The notes beneath the pieces were generated by a model that was not told the origin of the DNA, searched no databases, and saw nothing but the letters and a program-made list of their open reading frames with translations. Source: JALZOC01 sp038320555 (GTDB lineage: Bacteria > Acidobacteriota > Vicinamibacteria > Vicinamibacterales > 2-12-FULL-66-21). Taken from it: 64,000 nt of DNA. Each line of letters opens with the position of its first letter. The stretch's first letter is position 1. Positions 50,697 through 59,293 of the stretch are shown here, one piece after another. Made by a program: the position numbers and the translations under genes. The stretch covers positions 1-64,000 of the forward strand of contig JBBQEJ010000007.1 in assembly GCA_038320555.1 (NCBI GenBank). The letters are read 5' to 3'.

Positions 50697-52001
50697 TTAC
50701 ACGTGCTTCGGCACGACAAACGGCGCGCGGTAGTCGCGCGTCAGCATCTTGTTGGCTTCCGGATCGTTCACAACCGTCATCGTCTTCGCATCCCAGTTCA
50801 GCGTGCGGCCAAGCCGGTAGCTGATGTTGGCCAGGTGCATCAGGTTGCACGAGAGCGCGCCTTCCTCGATCTCCGCGGTCAGATCCTGACGCTTGCGGCT
50901 GCGGACCGCGCCGATGAAGTTCGCCCAGTGCTCGTCGCGCTTGGTTGCGGTTGGTCCAGGCGTCTGTTCCTTCCCCAGGAACGAGTAGTACTTGTTGTAG
51001 TTGTCGATCACCAGGTAGCCCTTGGAACCGTAGAACTGGTTCCCGATCGTGTTGCCGGGCTTTTCGCCGTTGATGCCCGCCTCGTGCGGGGAGATCCAAT
51101 GGCGCACCTCGAAGGTCATCATCTTCTTCTTGCCGTCCACATCAAACTCGTACGAGGCGCTGATAGTGTTCGGCGTCTCCTGATCGTCGTCGAACATGAA
51201 CTTCCCGCCGATTGCGCTGACCTTGGTAGGGTGCGTGACGCCGAGCCCCCAGCGCGCGATATCGACTTCGTGAATCCCCTGATTGCCGAGGTCGCCGTTA
51301 CCGGTATCCCAGAACCAATGCCAGTTGTAGTGGAAGCGGTTCGTCGTGAAGTCGCGCTTGGGAGCGGGTCCGGTCCATAGATCGTAGTCGACGCCGGCCG
51401 GCACGGCGGAGACCGGCGTCTTGCCGATCGTGTCGCGCCACTTGTAGCACAGGCCGCGCGCCATATAGATTTCGCCGAACTCGCCGTCCTTCATCTTCTG
51501 AACCGCCTCCTGAAGCGCGGGTGAGGACCGGCTCTGGCTGCCCTGCTGGACGATGCGGTCGTACTTGCGGGCAGCGGCGACGATCTGCTGCGACTCGAAC
51601 ACGTTGTGCGAGCACGGTTTCTCGACGTACACGTCCTTGCCCGCCTGAACCGCCCAGATCGTCTGCAGCGTGTGCCAGTGGTTGGGCGACGCAATCGAGA
51701 TCGCATCGATGTCCTTGTCCTCCAGCATCTTGCGCACGTCGACATAAGTCGCCGGTTTCTTCGCGCTCCTGGTCGCGAGGCCCTTCAGCTTGTCAGCGAT
51801 ATGCGACTCGTCAACATCGCACAGCGCCGCGATCTCGACGTTCGGCATGCTCGACCAGGCACTGACGTGGCTGGAGCCGCGGCCGCCGCACCCGACCACT
51901 CCGACGCGCACCGTGTCGTTGGGGCTTGCCAGTCCGTGGACGGCAGCGCCGGCGGTGACTACGGCGGTGCTCATGATGAAATGTCTTCGGTTCATCGTCA
52001 T
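50697..52001 (-). CDS. Gfo/Idh/MocA family oxidoreductase, exported
   Basis: A 434-residue protein. The ATG at 52001 follows GGAG by five bases. Its start MTMNRRHFIMSTAVVTAGAA is a TAT-type or Sec-type signal with a twin Arg. The nucleotide site is VRVGVVGCGGRGSSHVSAW, the motif EKPCSHNVFESQQI carries the catalytic-type Lys, and HWFWDTGNGDLGNQGIHEVD lies in the second half. It is paralogous to the gene at 39104-40570 (shared GNGDxGNQG motif). Likely acts on a sugar or cyclitol; the substrate is unknown. Confidence 0.88.
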   Translation of the reverse strand: MTMNRRHFIMSTAVVTAGAAVHGLASPNDTVRVGVVGCGGRGSSHVSAWSSMPNVEIAALCDVDESHIADKLKGLATRSAKKPATYVDVRKMLEDKDIDAISIASPNHWHTLQTIWAVQAGKDVYVEKPCSHNVFESQQIVAAARKYDRIVQQGSQSRSSPALQEAVQKMKDGEFGEIYMARGLCYKWRDTIGKTPVSAVPAGVDYDLWTGPAPKRDFTTNRFHYNWHWFWDTGNGDLGNQGIHEVDIARWGLGVTHPTKVSAIGGKFMFDDDQETPNTISASYEFDVDGKKKMMTFEVRHWISPHEAGINGEKPGNTIGNQFYGSKGYLVIDNYNKYYSFLGKEQTPGPTATKRDEHWANFIGAVRSRKRQDLTAEIEEGALSCNLMHLANISYRLGRTLNWDAKTMTVVNDPEANKMLTRDYRAPFVVPKHV

Positions 52002-52373
52002 AGTTGCTCCTGCTGTCGTTCTGACCGACGGATTGCCGGACGACGGTGCTGTGCGATTGATGTGCGATTCGGAACAGAGCTCACCAGTGTGCACTGGGTC
52101 TCCATGATCACGGCCGGCCGGGAGAATATCATGCCGGCTAGAGTTTGCGCGCATGGGCTACCTATGGGTGGGGTATGATCCGGTAATTTCCAGTTTCCAG
52201 TAACCAGTTTCCAGTAGCCAGTTTTCACTAACCAGTTTTCACTAACCAGTTTTCACTAACCAGTCTCAGTAACCAGCCCTTGCCACAGTCGCCCGTTCTC
52301 GAGGTCAACATACTGGAAACTGGAAACTGGAGACTGGATACTGGGGACTGGCGACTTCCATTCGAGGTTTTTC
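52002..52373. repeat. Gene-free stretch with heptamer arrays in inverted orientation
   Basis: From 52188 to 52275 CCAGTTT-type 7-base units alternate into a 14-base period (AACCAGTTTTCACT repeated three times). After a 37-base spacer, six forward units follow (CTGGAAA, CTGGAAA, CTGGAGA, CTGGATA, CTGGGGA, CTGGCGA; 52313-52354). The two blocks are inverse to each other and could form a large hairpin. The rest, 52002-52187, is divergent promoter region with no gene seen. Confidence 0.85.
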
Positions 52374-53483
52374 ATGCGCGTTTGGCTTTGCGTGCTGGCA
52401 ATCGCCGGCCTTCTCGGCGCGCTCGTTCCCGCGCAGGCGCAGGAACCGGCGCAGCCGCCGCTCCGGCTCGCAATCGCGGGCCTCGTGCACGGACACGTCA
52501 GCGGCTTTCTTCGCGGTGCGCAGGGACGTCGCGATGTCGAGATCGTCGGCATCTTCGATCCTGATGCGGCGCTGCTCCGCCAGTACGGCGAACGCTACAA
52601 GGTTCCAGAGACGGCGCAGTTCACGGATCTTGTCGCGATGCTCGACCGCACGAAGCCCGAAGCTGTCGCGTCATTCACCAACACCTACGATCATCCCGCC
52701 GTCGTCGAGGCCGCGGCCGCGCGCCACATCCACGTGATGATGGAAAAGCCGCTTGCAGTCAGCAAGGCCGACGGGCAGCGGATCAAACGCGCCGCCGACC
52801 GCGGCGGTGTCGAGGTGTTTGTCAACTACGAGACGACGTGGTATCCGAGCCACGGGGCGATCTGGGCGCTGATGAAGGAGAAGAAGGCGGCGGGGGAGAT
52901 CCGAAAGATGGCCGCAATGGATGGCCACCAGGGTCCGAAAGCCATCAATGTCCAGCCGGAGTTTTTTGCGTGGCTCTCCGATCCCGTCAAGAACGGCGGG
53001 GGCGCGCTCTACGACTTCGGTTGCTACGGCGCGAACCTGATGACGTGGCTGATGGACAATCAGCGTCCGCTTGCGGTGACCGCCATCACGCAGCATTTCC
53101 AGCCCGCTGTCTATCCGCGGGTGGACGATGAAGCGACGATAGTGGTGGAGTACCCCAAGGCGCAGGGGATCATTCAGGCGTCGTGGAACTGGCCGGCGAA
53201 TCGCAAGGACCTGGAAGTGTACGGGGAACGAGGATTTACAATCGCAGCCGGCGGCAACAGCCTGCGCGTCGCGCTGCCGAACGAACCGGATCACGTCGTG
53301 ACGCCCGATGCGCGCGCGCCGGACGAACACGATTCGATTGCGCACCTGCTCGCAGTGGCTCGTGGCACACGCAAACCGAACGCGCTGTCGTCGCTCGAGA
53401 ACAACCTGATCGTGACGGAAATACTCGAGGCCGCGCGGGAATCATCGCGCACGCACCAGCGCGTTCCGCTGGCCCCTCGATAG
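52374..53483 (+). CDS. Exported Gfo/Idh/MocA family oxidoreductase
   Basis: A 369-residue protein with a Sec signal (VWLCVLAIAGLLGALVPAQA). The Rossmann domain begins LRLAIAGLVHGHVSGFLRGA, an unusual form of the GxGxxG site in which His replaces a Gly. The EKPLAVSKADGQRIK motif is intact, and the second domain has GGGALYDFGCYGANLMTWLM. It belongs to a different subfamily from the two TAT-type paralogues in this window. Divergent from the Gfo/Idh gene at 50697-52001; the heptamer array lies between them, 19 bases before this ATG. Confidence 0.85.
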   Translation: MRVWLCVLAIAGLLGALVPAQAQEPAQPPLRLAIAGLVHGHVSGFLRGAQGRRDVEIVGIFDPDAALLRQYGERYKVPETAQFTDLVAMLDRTKPEAVASFTNTYDHPAVVEAAAARHIHVMMEKPLAVSKADGQRIKRAADRGGVEVFVNYETTWYPSHGAIWALMKEKKAAGEIRKMAAMDGHQGPKAINVQPEFFAWLSDPVKNGGGALYDFGCYGANLMTWLMDNQRPLAVTAITQHFQPAVYPRVDDEATIVVEYPKAQGIIQASWNWPANRKDLEVYGERGFTIAAGGNSLRVALPNEPDHVVTPDARAPDEHDSIAHLLAVARGTRKPNALSSLENNLIVTEILEAARESSRTHQRVPLAPR

Positions 53484-53491
53484 GTAGGTAT

Positions 53492-53647
53492 CTAGCGGGC
53501 GAACAGGACGGTGAGGACTGCGAGATAGCTCGCGGCGAAGTAGCTGCCGACGATCAGCGCCCGACCCGAGCCGGACAAACGACGCCACGCCGCCGACGGG
53601 TGCACGCAACAGGCGAGTGTTCGACCGATGACGATATCAGGGGTCAT
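53492..53647 (-). CDS. Small membrane protein, 51 aa
   Basis: From the ATG at 53647: a short N-terminal part (TPDIVIGRTLACCVHPSAAW), an Arg/Ser/Gly turn, then one membrane helix, ALIVGSYFAASYLAVLTVLF. HPSAAWRRLS followed by a hydrophobic helix is a pattern I associate with small uncharacterised acidobacterial proteins. The longer frame upstream is unlikely. Function unknown; the case rests on composition and the helix only. Confidence 0.45.
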   Translation of the reverse strand: MTPDIVIGRTLACCVHPSAAWRRLSGSGRALIVGSYFAASYLAVLTVLFAR

Positions 53648-54035
53648 GCGGGCGAAAGAGCAAAACCAATTCCACCAGGCTCCCGCATCGATTCTCGAAA
53701 GAAACCGCGCGCACCCGCCCGCAGGAGTCCTTGATTCCACGAACTTAGTCGCGTTCGCGACAGACTTCCAATTTCCACAGTGAGGTCCTGACGCCTCGCG
53801 TATTCAGGCAGCCCTTCAGGAGCCGCAGACTCGTTCCGATACAGTAACTGCAGGTTGCCGGGAGGGCAGTCTCATTACGGCACGTCGGCTGCAGACTCAA
53901 CGGAAGCCGACAAAACATAAGGAATTTTGACGAAATCGGCCGCAGGCAGTACCACTTTTGTAAGCGAGTGTCTCATTTGGGGACTGGATTTCGCGGATCT
54001 CCGCGAGCCGGCGTGTTAACCCTCCAGGAGGCCGT
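53648..54035. other. Intergenic stretch upstream of the FecR operon
   Basis: 388 bases without a convincing gene. The stretch is less GC-rich near 53910-53960 (AACATAAGGAATTTTGACGA), a likely promoter area, and ends with a strong CAGGAGG (54025-54031) before the FecR start. No clear -35/-10 pair could be fixed. Confidence 0.45.
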
Positions 54036-54491
54036 ATGACCCGTCTTTTTCGATGTTCGGTCTCGGTCCTCGCGCTGATGCTCGTGTCCGCCGTGCCGGC
54101 GCGGGCGCAACAGTCGTCTGCCGCTGGACGGGTCAAGACCGTGTCTGGCTCGGCTTTCATCGTCCGCGGCGGCGCGGTGATCCCGGCGCAGCCTGGTCAG
54201 GTGGTCTTTCAGGCTGACGCACTTCGGACGGGCGCCGATGGAACCATTGGGGTGACGTTGAAGGACGACACGCGCCTTGCGCTCGGGCCTGGGAGCGAAG
54301 TGCGTCTCGAGCGCTTCGCGTATGCGCCCGGTACCGCGGGTCTCGGCATGGTGCTCAAGTTTGTCCGCGGCGTGACGGCCTATGTGTCCGGACGGATGGC
54401 CAAGCTCGCGCCCGATTCCATCCGTCTCGAAACACCGTCTGCGATCGTCGGTGTCCGGGGCACGAACCTGGTGATTCGCGTCCAGCCGTGA
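54036..54491 (+). CDS. Exported FecR-domain protein
   Basis: A 151-residue secreted protein. The signal is SVLALMLVSAVPARAQQ. The FecR domain runs through the rest: AGRVKTVSGSAFIVRGGAVI, VFQADALRTGADGTIGVTLK, LALGPGSEVRLERFAY and the closing LETPSAIVGVRGTNLVIRV. In operons with OmpA-like and CHASE2 proteins, FecR domains are thought to sit in the periplasm and bind partners or peptidoglycan-linked ligands. It overlaps the next gene by 4 bases. Confidence 0.88.
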   Translation: MTRLFRCSVSVLALMLVSAVPARAQQSSAAGRVKTVSGSAFIVRGGAVIPAQPGQVVFQADALRTGADGTIGVTLKDDTRLALGPGSEVRLERFAYAPGTAGLGMVLKFVRGVTAYVSGRMAKLAPDSIRLETPSAIVGVRGTNLVIRVQP

Positions 54492-55132
54492 CCACGCGCA
54501 CTGCAGCAGTCGCTATCCTTCTGGCGTGCACCGGAGCGCTGGGGGTGGCGTGCGGCCCGAAACGCGTTGCCTCGTCGCCCGGCCGAACGACGACGGAAAC
54601 GCTGGTCGTCCTGCTGCAGGACCCTGACACGCGTGCCACCGGGCGCGCCAGCCTGTTCAATCCCTCCGGATCCGCCGACCTCGAGACCGCACGCGATTCG
54701 GCGATTGCGACGCCGGCCCACCGGCCGGGGCCGGTCACGAAAATGAGCGAACAGGAAGTGCAGCGGGTGTTTGGCGCCGTACTCGCCGCGCTGCCGCCCG
54801 CACCCGTGCACTTCACCCTGTACTTCCGATTCGAGTCCAACGAGCTGACCGAAGAGTCGCGGGCGCTCGTGCCCGAGATTCTGAGGATCGTGAAACAGCG
54901 CGCGGTACCCGAGGTCTCGGTCATCGGGCACACGGACACCATGGGCGCGCCCCGCGCGAACATCGACCTCGGAATGAATCGGGCGACCACCGTTCGCAAT
55001 CTGCTCGTGAGCGCCGGCCTCGACGCGTCCACTGTCGACGTGACGTCGCATGGTGAGAGCAATCTGCTGATTCACACGCCCGATGAGACTCCGGAGCCCC
55101 GCAACCGCCGTGTCGAGATCTCGGTGCGGTAG
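54488..55132 (+). CDS. OmpA family protein, probable lipoprotein
   Basis: A 214-residue protein starting at GTG. The hydrophobic leader TAAVAILLACTGALGVACGP ends in a Cys that could be lipidated, although the box is imperfect. The C-terminal OmpA domain (about 110-213) binds peptidoglycan: VHFTLYFRFESNELTEESRA, VSVIGHTDTMGAPRANIDLG, then NRATTVRNLLVSAG and ESNLLIHTPDETPEPRNRRV. It is translationally coupled to the FecR gene and precedes the CHASE2 sensor by 12 bases, so it may anchor the sensing complex to the cell wall. Confidence 0.88.
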   Translation: MTTRTAAVAILLACTGALGVACGPKRVASSPGRTTTETLVVLLQDPDTRATGRASLFNPSGSADLETARDSAIATPAHRPGPVTKMSEQEVQRVFGAVLAALPPAPVHFTLYFRFESNELTEESRALVPEILRIVKQRAVPEVSVIGHTDTMGAPRANIDLGMNRATTVRNLLVSAGLDASTVDVTSHGESNLLIHTPDETPEPRNRRVEISVR

Positions 55133-55144
55133 CCGGCGAACCGG

Positions 55145-57088
55145 ATGAGATCGCAGCGTGTTCGTGCGGCGCGTCCCGGTCAGGTGTTTCTGTACGGCCT
55201 CGCGCCCGTGCTGATCACGGCGCTGTTGGCGATCTATCGGCCCGCCTTCTTTCCCCGCCTCGACGATACGGTGTACGACACGGTCATGCGATCGGCCCGC
55301 ACTGCGCCGCCGGGCAATCACGTGGTCATCGTCGACATAGACGAGCGGAGCCTGACGACGGTCGGCCAATGGCCGTGGCGGCGTGACGCCGTCGGGCGGC
55401 TCGTTACGCGGTTGCGTGACATGGGCGCGTCGACGGTTGCACTCGACATCATCTTCGCGGAACCCGATCGTTTCGAGTCCAGCGGTCCCGGCGATTCCCC
55501 CTCGAGTGCGACTCCGGACGACATCCTGGCCGGGGTGCTTCGCGACGGCCGCGTCGTCCTCGGCTACGCATTCACATTCGATCGGGCGCCACGCGAGCAC
55601 TCGGTGTGCGTGCTGCACCCGGTCGGCCTCGCCGTCGTTCATCCTTCTGATGAAACCGGCGGCGCGCCGTACTTTCGGGCCACCGGTGCCGTCTGCAGCC
55701 TGCCGATGCTCGCCACGGCTGCGGGCGCGTCCGGTTTTCTGAACGCGGCTCCCGATCCTGACGGCATTCTCAGACGCGTGCCGCTGGTGGTCGAGCTCGA
55801 CGGCCGGGTGTATCCGTCGCTCGCGCTCGCGGCGGTTGCAGCGGTAACCAGCGCGCGCGACATGGCGCTTTACGTTTCGAACGTCAATGCCTCGACGCTG
55901 ACCATCGATCAACGCATCGTGCCGCTCGACGGGAAGGGCAATCTGCTGGCTCGCTATCGCGGCAAGAAGGGAACGTTTCCTCACGTTTCGGCGGCCGATG
56001 TGCTCAGCGGGCAGGTGCCGGAGGGAATCCTGCGCGACAAGATCGTGTTTGTCGGCACCACCGCGCTTGGAACACGCGAGGTCGTGGCGACGCCGCTCGA
56101 TACGCTGTTTGCCGGCGTCGAAGTTCAGGCGACCATCGCGGACAACCTGCTCGACCAGAGCTTCATCCGGCGGTCCGCGCTTGGGTCCATTCTCGACAGC
56201 CAGCTGGTCCTCGTGCTTGGTATTGCAATCGCCGTCCTCGTCGCGAGGATCGGTGTTGTGCCGGGCGTCCTCGGAGGCGTCGCTGGACTCACCGTCCTCT
56301 GGTGTGGGGCCGCGTGGCTGCTGTCGACCCGCGGCATTTTCATATCGCCGCTCTTTCCGACGATCGCGGTGATCTCAGCTCTGGCCGTCATGACGTTCGC
56401 CAAGTTCACGATCGAGCGCCGGCGGGCCGACACCGCAGGCCGTGAGAGAACTGCCGCTCAACGTTTGATGGTCCAGACGCTTCTGTCACTGACCGAAACC
56501 AGGGACGCCGAGACCGGTCGCCACTCGCGCAGAACCCAGCAGTACGCCAGGGTGCTTGCCGAGGAGCTGTCCCATCATCCGGAGTTCCACGACTTTCTCA
56601 CCCCGGAACGTATCGATCTGTTGTCCAGCCTGGCTCCGCTTCACGACATCGGCAAGGTCGGCATTCCCGATCACATCCTCAACAAGCCCGGCGCGCTCAC
56701 GCCGGAAGAACTCGAAGAGATGCGAAAACACCCGGCGCTCGGCCATGACGTCCTCCTCAAGGCAGAGAAGCAGGTGGGCGTCCACGACGACGTCACGCTG
56801 GCGATGGCGAAGGACATCGTTTATACGCATCACGAGCGATGGGACGGGAGCGGCTATCCGCGGGGACTGAGGGGCACGGAGATTCCTATCGCGGGCCGGG
56901 TGATGGCGATCGTGGACGTGTACGATGCGGTCAGCGCGAGGACCCTCTATCGCCGGACGATGTCGCACGACGACACTGTCAAGTTCATCATCGGAGGCAA
57001 GGGAATTCATTTCGATCCGGCCGTGGTGGAGGCCTTCGTCAGTGTCGCCGCCGTGATCGAGCAAGTTTCCCGCGACGGCGAGCATTAG
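55145..57088 (+). CDS. CHASE2 sensor with HD-GYP phosphodiesterase domain
   Basis: A 647-residue membrane sensor. After one membrane segment (about 16-30) comes a periplasmic CHASE2 domain (about 35-330; VVIVDIDERSLTTVGQWPWR, DKIVFVGTTALGTREVVATP), then three membrane helices (about 345-420) and a C-terminal HD-GYP domain. The HD motif is LHDIGKVGIPDHIL with His near 500, and the GYP-type motif is HHERWDGSGYPRGLRG near 562. Ligands for the metals look intact, so cyclic-di-GMP hydrolysis is expected. It closes the FecR-OmpA-CHASE2 operon. Confidence 0.9.
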   Translation: MRSQRVRAARPGQVFLYGLAPVLITALLAIYRPAFFPRLDDTVYDTVMRSARTAPPGNHVVIVDIDERSLTTVGQWPWRRDAVGRLVTRLRDMGASTVALDIIFAEPDRFESSGPGDSPSSATPDDILAGVLRDGRVVLGYAFTFDRAPREHSVCVLHPVGLAVVHPSDETGGAPYFRATGAVCSLPMLATAAGASGFLNAAPDPDGILRRVPLVVELDGRVYPSLALAAVAAVTSARDMALYVSNVNASTLTIDQRIVPLDGKGNLLARYRGKKGTFPHVSAADVLSGQVPEGILRDKIVFVGTTALGTREVVATPLDTLFAGVEVQATIADNLLDQSFIRRSALGSILDSQLVLVLGIAIAVLVARIGVVPGVLGGVAGLTVLWCGAAWLLSTRGIFISPLFPTIAVISALAVMTFAKFTIERRRADTAGRERTAAQRLMVQTLLSLTETRDAETGRHSRRTQQYARVLAEELSHHPEFHDFLTPERIDLLSSLAPLHDIGKVGIPDHILNKPGALTPEELEEMRKHPALGHDVLLKAEKQVGVHDDVTLAMAKDIVYTHHERWDGSGYPRGLRGTEIPIAGRVMAIVDVYDAVSARTLYRRTMSHDDTVKFIIGGKGIHFDPAVVEAFVSVAAVIEQVSRDGEH

Positions 57089-57127
57089 AGATAAGGGAAA
57101 AGGGATAGGGATAAGGGATAAGGGATT
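57086..57127. repeat. ATAAGGG tandem array, period 7
   Basis: ATAAGGG, AAAAGGG, ATAGGG, ATAAGGG, ATAAGGG follow one another between the CHASE2 stop codon and the stop codon of the convergent SDR gene. It has the same 7-base period as the CTGGNAA arrays but a different unit. Confidence 0.85.
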
Positions 57128-57128
57128 G

Positions 57129-57881
57129 TTAATACGTCGCCCGGCCGCCGCTGATGTCGAATACGGCGCCGGTTGAAAACGAGCAGTCTTCGGACGCGAG
57201 CCAGCAAATCAGCGCGGCGATTTCCTCGATCTCTACGAACCGACTCATCGGGATGCGCGAGAGCATGTAATCGACATGCTCCTGCTTCATCTGCGCCAGG
57301 ATCTCGGTGTTCGCCACCGCCGGCGTGATGCAGTTCGCCAGGATGTTCCGGGTCGCGAGCTCTTTCCCGAGCGACTTCGTGAAACCGATCAAGCCGGCCT
57401 TGGATGCGCTGTAGTGCGACGCATTCGGGTTTCCTTCTTTGCCCGCGATCGACGCAACGTTGACGATGCGGCCGTAGCCGCCGGCGAGCATGTGGGGAAT
57501 CACCGCGCGGCACGTCAGAAAGCAGCCGATCAGGTTCACCTCGATGACCCGGCGCCACATATCGGGCTCGAGCTCCCAGGCCACCCCGTTCCCGCCCGTG
57601 ATCCCCGCGTTGTTGACGAGGATGTCAATCGTGCCGTGTTTCGCGACGGCACTGGCCGCCGCCGCCTGGACGGACGGGGCGTCGGTGATCTCAACCTGCT
57701 CGGCCGAGACGGTACCCAGCGCCGCCAGCTCCTGCCGCGCAGATTCCAGCCTCTCGCCATCAACATCCCACAACGACACCACCGCGCCCGAGCGCAAGGC
57801 GCGAGTGGCGGCGGCAAAGCCGATGCCCCTGGCTGCCCCGGTGATCACGGCAACGCGGCCTCTCAGATCCAGTTGATTCAT
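57129..57881 (-). CDS. SDR family oxidoreductase
   Basis: A 250-residue classical short-chain dehydrogenase/reductase, cytosolic. Cofactor site AVITGAARGIGFAAA, structural NNAGITGGNG (as ILVNNAGITG), catalytic Ser in VNVASIAGKEGN and YSASKAG, with the catalytic Tyr and Lys, are all visible. The C-terminus has AVANTEILAQMKQ and the usual GAVFDISGG. FabG-like by pattern, but members also act on sugars and steroids. An Asp at the end of strand 2 (SLWDVDG) favours NAD(H). Convergent with the CHASE2 operon. Confidence 0.9.
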   Translation of the reverse strand: MNQLDLRGRVAVITGAARGIGFAAATRALRSGAVVSLWDVDGERLESARQELAALGTVSAEQVEITDAPSVQAAAASAVAKHGTIDILVNNAGITGGNGVAWELEPDMWRRVIEVNLIGCFLTCRAVIPHMLAGGYGRIVNVASIAGKEGNPNASHYSASKAGLIGFTKSLGKELATRNILANCITPAVANTEILAQMKQEHVDYMLSRIPMSRFVEIEEIAALICWLASEDCSFSTGAVFDISGGRATY

Positions 57882-58054
57882 AAAAACCTTGGCTCAAGCG
57901 TGACTCTCCGGCCCATCCTTGCTGATGAGCCTCGAGGAAGGATATATTTCCAGGGATTCCGTGAGAAGGATAACTGTGCAATACTGAGCCGCAGCAAGAC
58001 CACCGGCTGTAGACGCGTCCAATCGCCTCGTTTCGCGTGACGGGAGGTATCACC

Positions 58055-58462
58055 ATGCGGGCTCGTGTCCTGGTCGTGGACGACGACGAAGGTTATCTCG
58101 CTGGGATAAAGGAACTGCTGGAAGAAGCCGGGTACGAAATGCTCGTGGCCAACACCTTTGAGCAGGGCAAGCGAGTATTGCAGGATAATGCGCCAGATCT
58201 GATGATTGTCGACGTGCGGCTCGGTGCGTTCAACGGCCTCCAGCTGATTTCGACCGGGCAGGTCAGGATTCCCGCCGTCGTCGTGACTGGCTTCGATGAC
58301 CCGGTCCTGCGCGCGGACGCCCAGACCTTCGGGGCCAGCTACCTCGTCAAACCCGTCTCACCAAGCGCCCTGCTCGCGTTGATTGAAAACAGGCTCGGAT
58401 CGGTCGGTGCGACTGCCAGTGGCAGTCAAAGCGATCCCCACGCGGTCCTTCCAGAAGCGTAG
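58055..58462 (+). CDS. Single-domain response regulator (receiver only)
   Basis: A 135-residue receiver. The ATG at 58055 follows GGGAGG (58042-58047); a GTG at 58037 lies upstream of that site. Acidic pocket DDDEGY, phosphorylated D53 in MIVDVRLGAF, the Thr in VVVTGFDD and the Lys in YLVKPVSPSA are present. The last 20 residues are a non-conserved tail. No kinase lies next to it, so it is an orphan. It is divergent from the SDR gene. Confidence 0.85.
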   Translation: MRARVLVVDDDEGYLAGIKELLEEAGYEMLVANTFEQGKRVLQDNAPDLMIVDVRLGAFNGLQLISTGQVRIPAVVVTGFDDPVLRADAQTFGASYLVKPVSPSALLALIENRLGSVGATASGSQSDPHAVLPEA

Positions 58463-58652
58463 TCCTCCGAGCGCGCCCGCCTCTTGCACGCGGCGACCCG
58501 CCGCCGCTCCGGCTACTTGAGACTATAAAGCCCAGGCAGGTTGACCTGCAGCCAAATGCAAGCGGAGATCCGACTTTACGAGGTGCGAGACCAGCGAGCT
58601 TGATGTCTGACGGCTCGCAGGATGATACGGCTGTCACGCAGCGCGGGAGGAC
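58463..58652. other. Intergenic stretch with a small palindrome
   Basis: GCAGGTTGACCTGC near 58534-58547 is a perfect arm pair with a 2-base centre and could be an operator or a repeat remnant. A GCGGCGACCCGCCGC stem lies earlier. No gene seen. Confidence 0.4.
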
Positions 58653-58950
58653 ATGGTCATGACTCGAACATTGATGGTCGCTGCCGGAGTCCTCGTGTGG
58701 GTCTCGGTCGCTCATGCTGCCGAGAAGACAGTCTCGGCACGAACGACAATTTCTTTCCACTGCAGCCGGTTCGCGCTCGCGCGACGCGCTGAACGAGCAG
58801 GGCTTCAATGCCGAGTTGACGGAAATCAACGGCCACACACACGACTATTACGGCAGCTCGTCGGCGATCAACAAGAGTGTGTGGGCGTTCCTGAAAGACA
58901 AACACCTCGAACGTGATCCGCAATACCAGGACTACGCGATTCCGCGCTGA
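58653..58950 (+). pseudogene. Relic of a secreted PHB-depolymerase-type esterase
   Basis: After a good GGGAGG (58645-58650) a signal peptide starts (TRTLMVAAGVLVWVSVAHAA) and runs into nonsense. In a second frame DNFFPLQPVRAR can be read at about 58745-58780, and in a third frame RDALNEQGFNAELTEINGHT, HDYYGSSSAINKSVWAFL continues to a stop at 58950. Those are the C-terminal pieces of alpha/beta-hydrolases of the polyhydroxybutyrate depolymerase/feruloyl esterase type, including the catalytic-His region GHTHDYY. The body of the enzyme is deleted and a GC doubling near 58775 adds a frameshift. Confidence 0.65.
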
Positions 58951-58966
58951 GTCGATCGACAAAAGG

Positions 58967-59170
58967 ATGGCAGCACACGTGAAAAGCGCCGACTTCACAA
59001 CGATTCGGATGGAGCTCGCCGGCCTGCGCAAGCGGGCCCTTGACATGCAGGACGGCGCGACGAAGGGCGTTGAGATTTCGGACTCCGCCCGCTACATGGT
59101 GTACGCGATCGACCGTCTCAGGATGCTGATAGACGAGGCGGAACGGAAGACCGCGCCGGGAACGAAGTAG
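58967..59170 (+). CDS. Small soluble hypothetical protein, 67 aa
   Basis: Starting at ATG 58967 the protein is mostly helical and charged: SADFTTIRMELAGLRKRALD, then SDSARYMVYAIDRLRMLIDE. Codon use has a high GC3 like neighbouring real genes. An upstream ATG at 58913 would overlap the esterase relic. I know no family. Possibly a two-helix coiled-coil protein. Confidence 0.45.
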   Translation: MAAHVKSADFTTIRMELAGLRKRALDMQDGATKGVEISDSARYMVYAIDRLRMLIDEAERKTAPGTK

Positions 59171-59174
59171 CGGG

Positions 59175-59220
59175 CCTTTCCGCCTGAAGGCGACTTGTCC
59201 TTCCGCGTTTAGGCGGTAGG
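59175..59220. repeat. CTTCCGCC-type repeat
   Basis: TTCCGCCTGAAGGCG and then CCTTCCGCGTTTAGGCGG are imperfect hairpins of the same family as the CTTCCGCCTAAAGGCGGAAG element at 40659-40678. Confidence 0.7.
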
Positions 59221-59293
59221 GCAGTCTGCGGCGCCCGCGCATTTCCGCGCTGTCATCGGCTGTTCATCCACGGCCCGTCAGAATCAGCGATCG

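Noticed and set aside
54380..55984. Long minus-strand open frame opposite the OmpA and CHASE2 genes
   Set aside because: Antisense to conserved domains; composition is that of a shadow.
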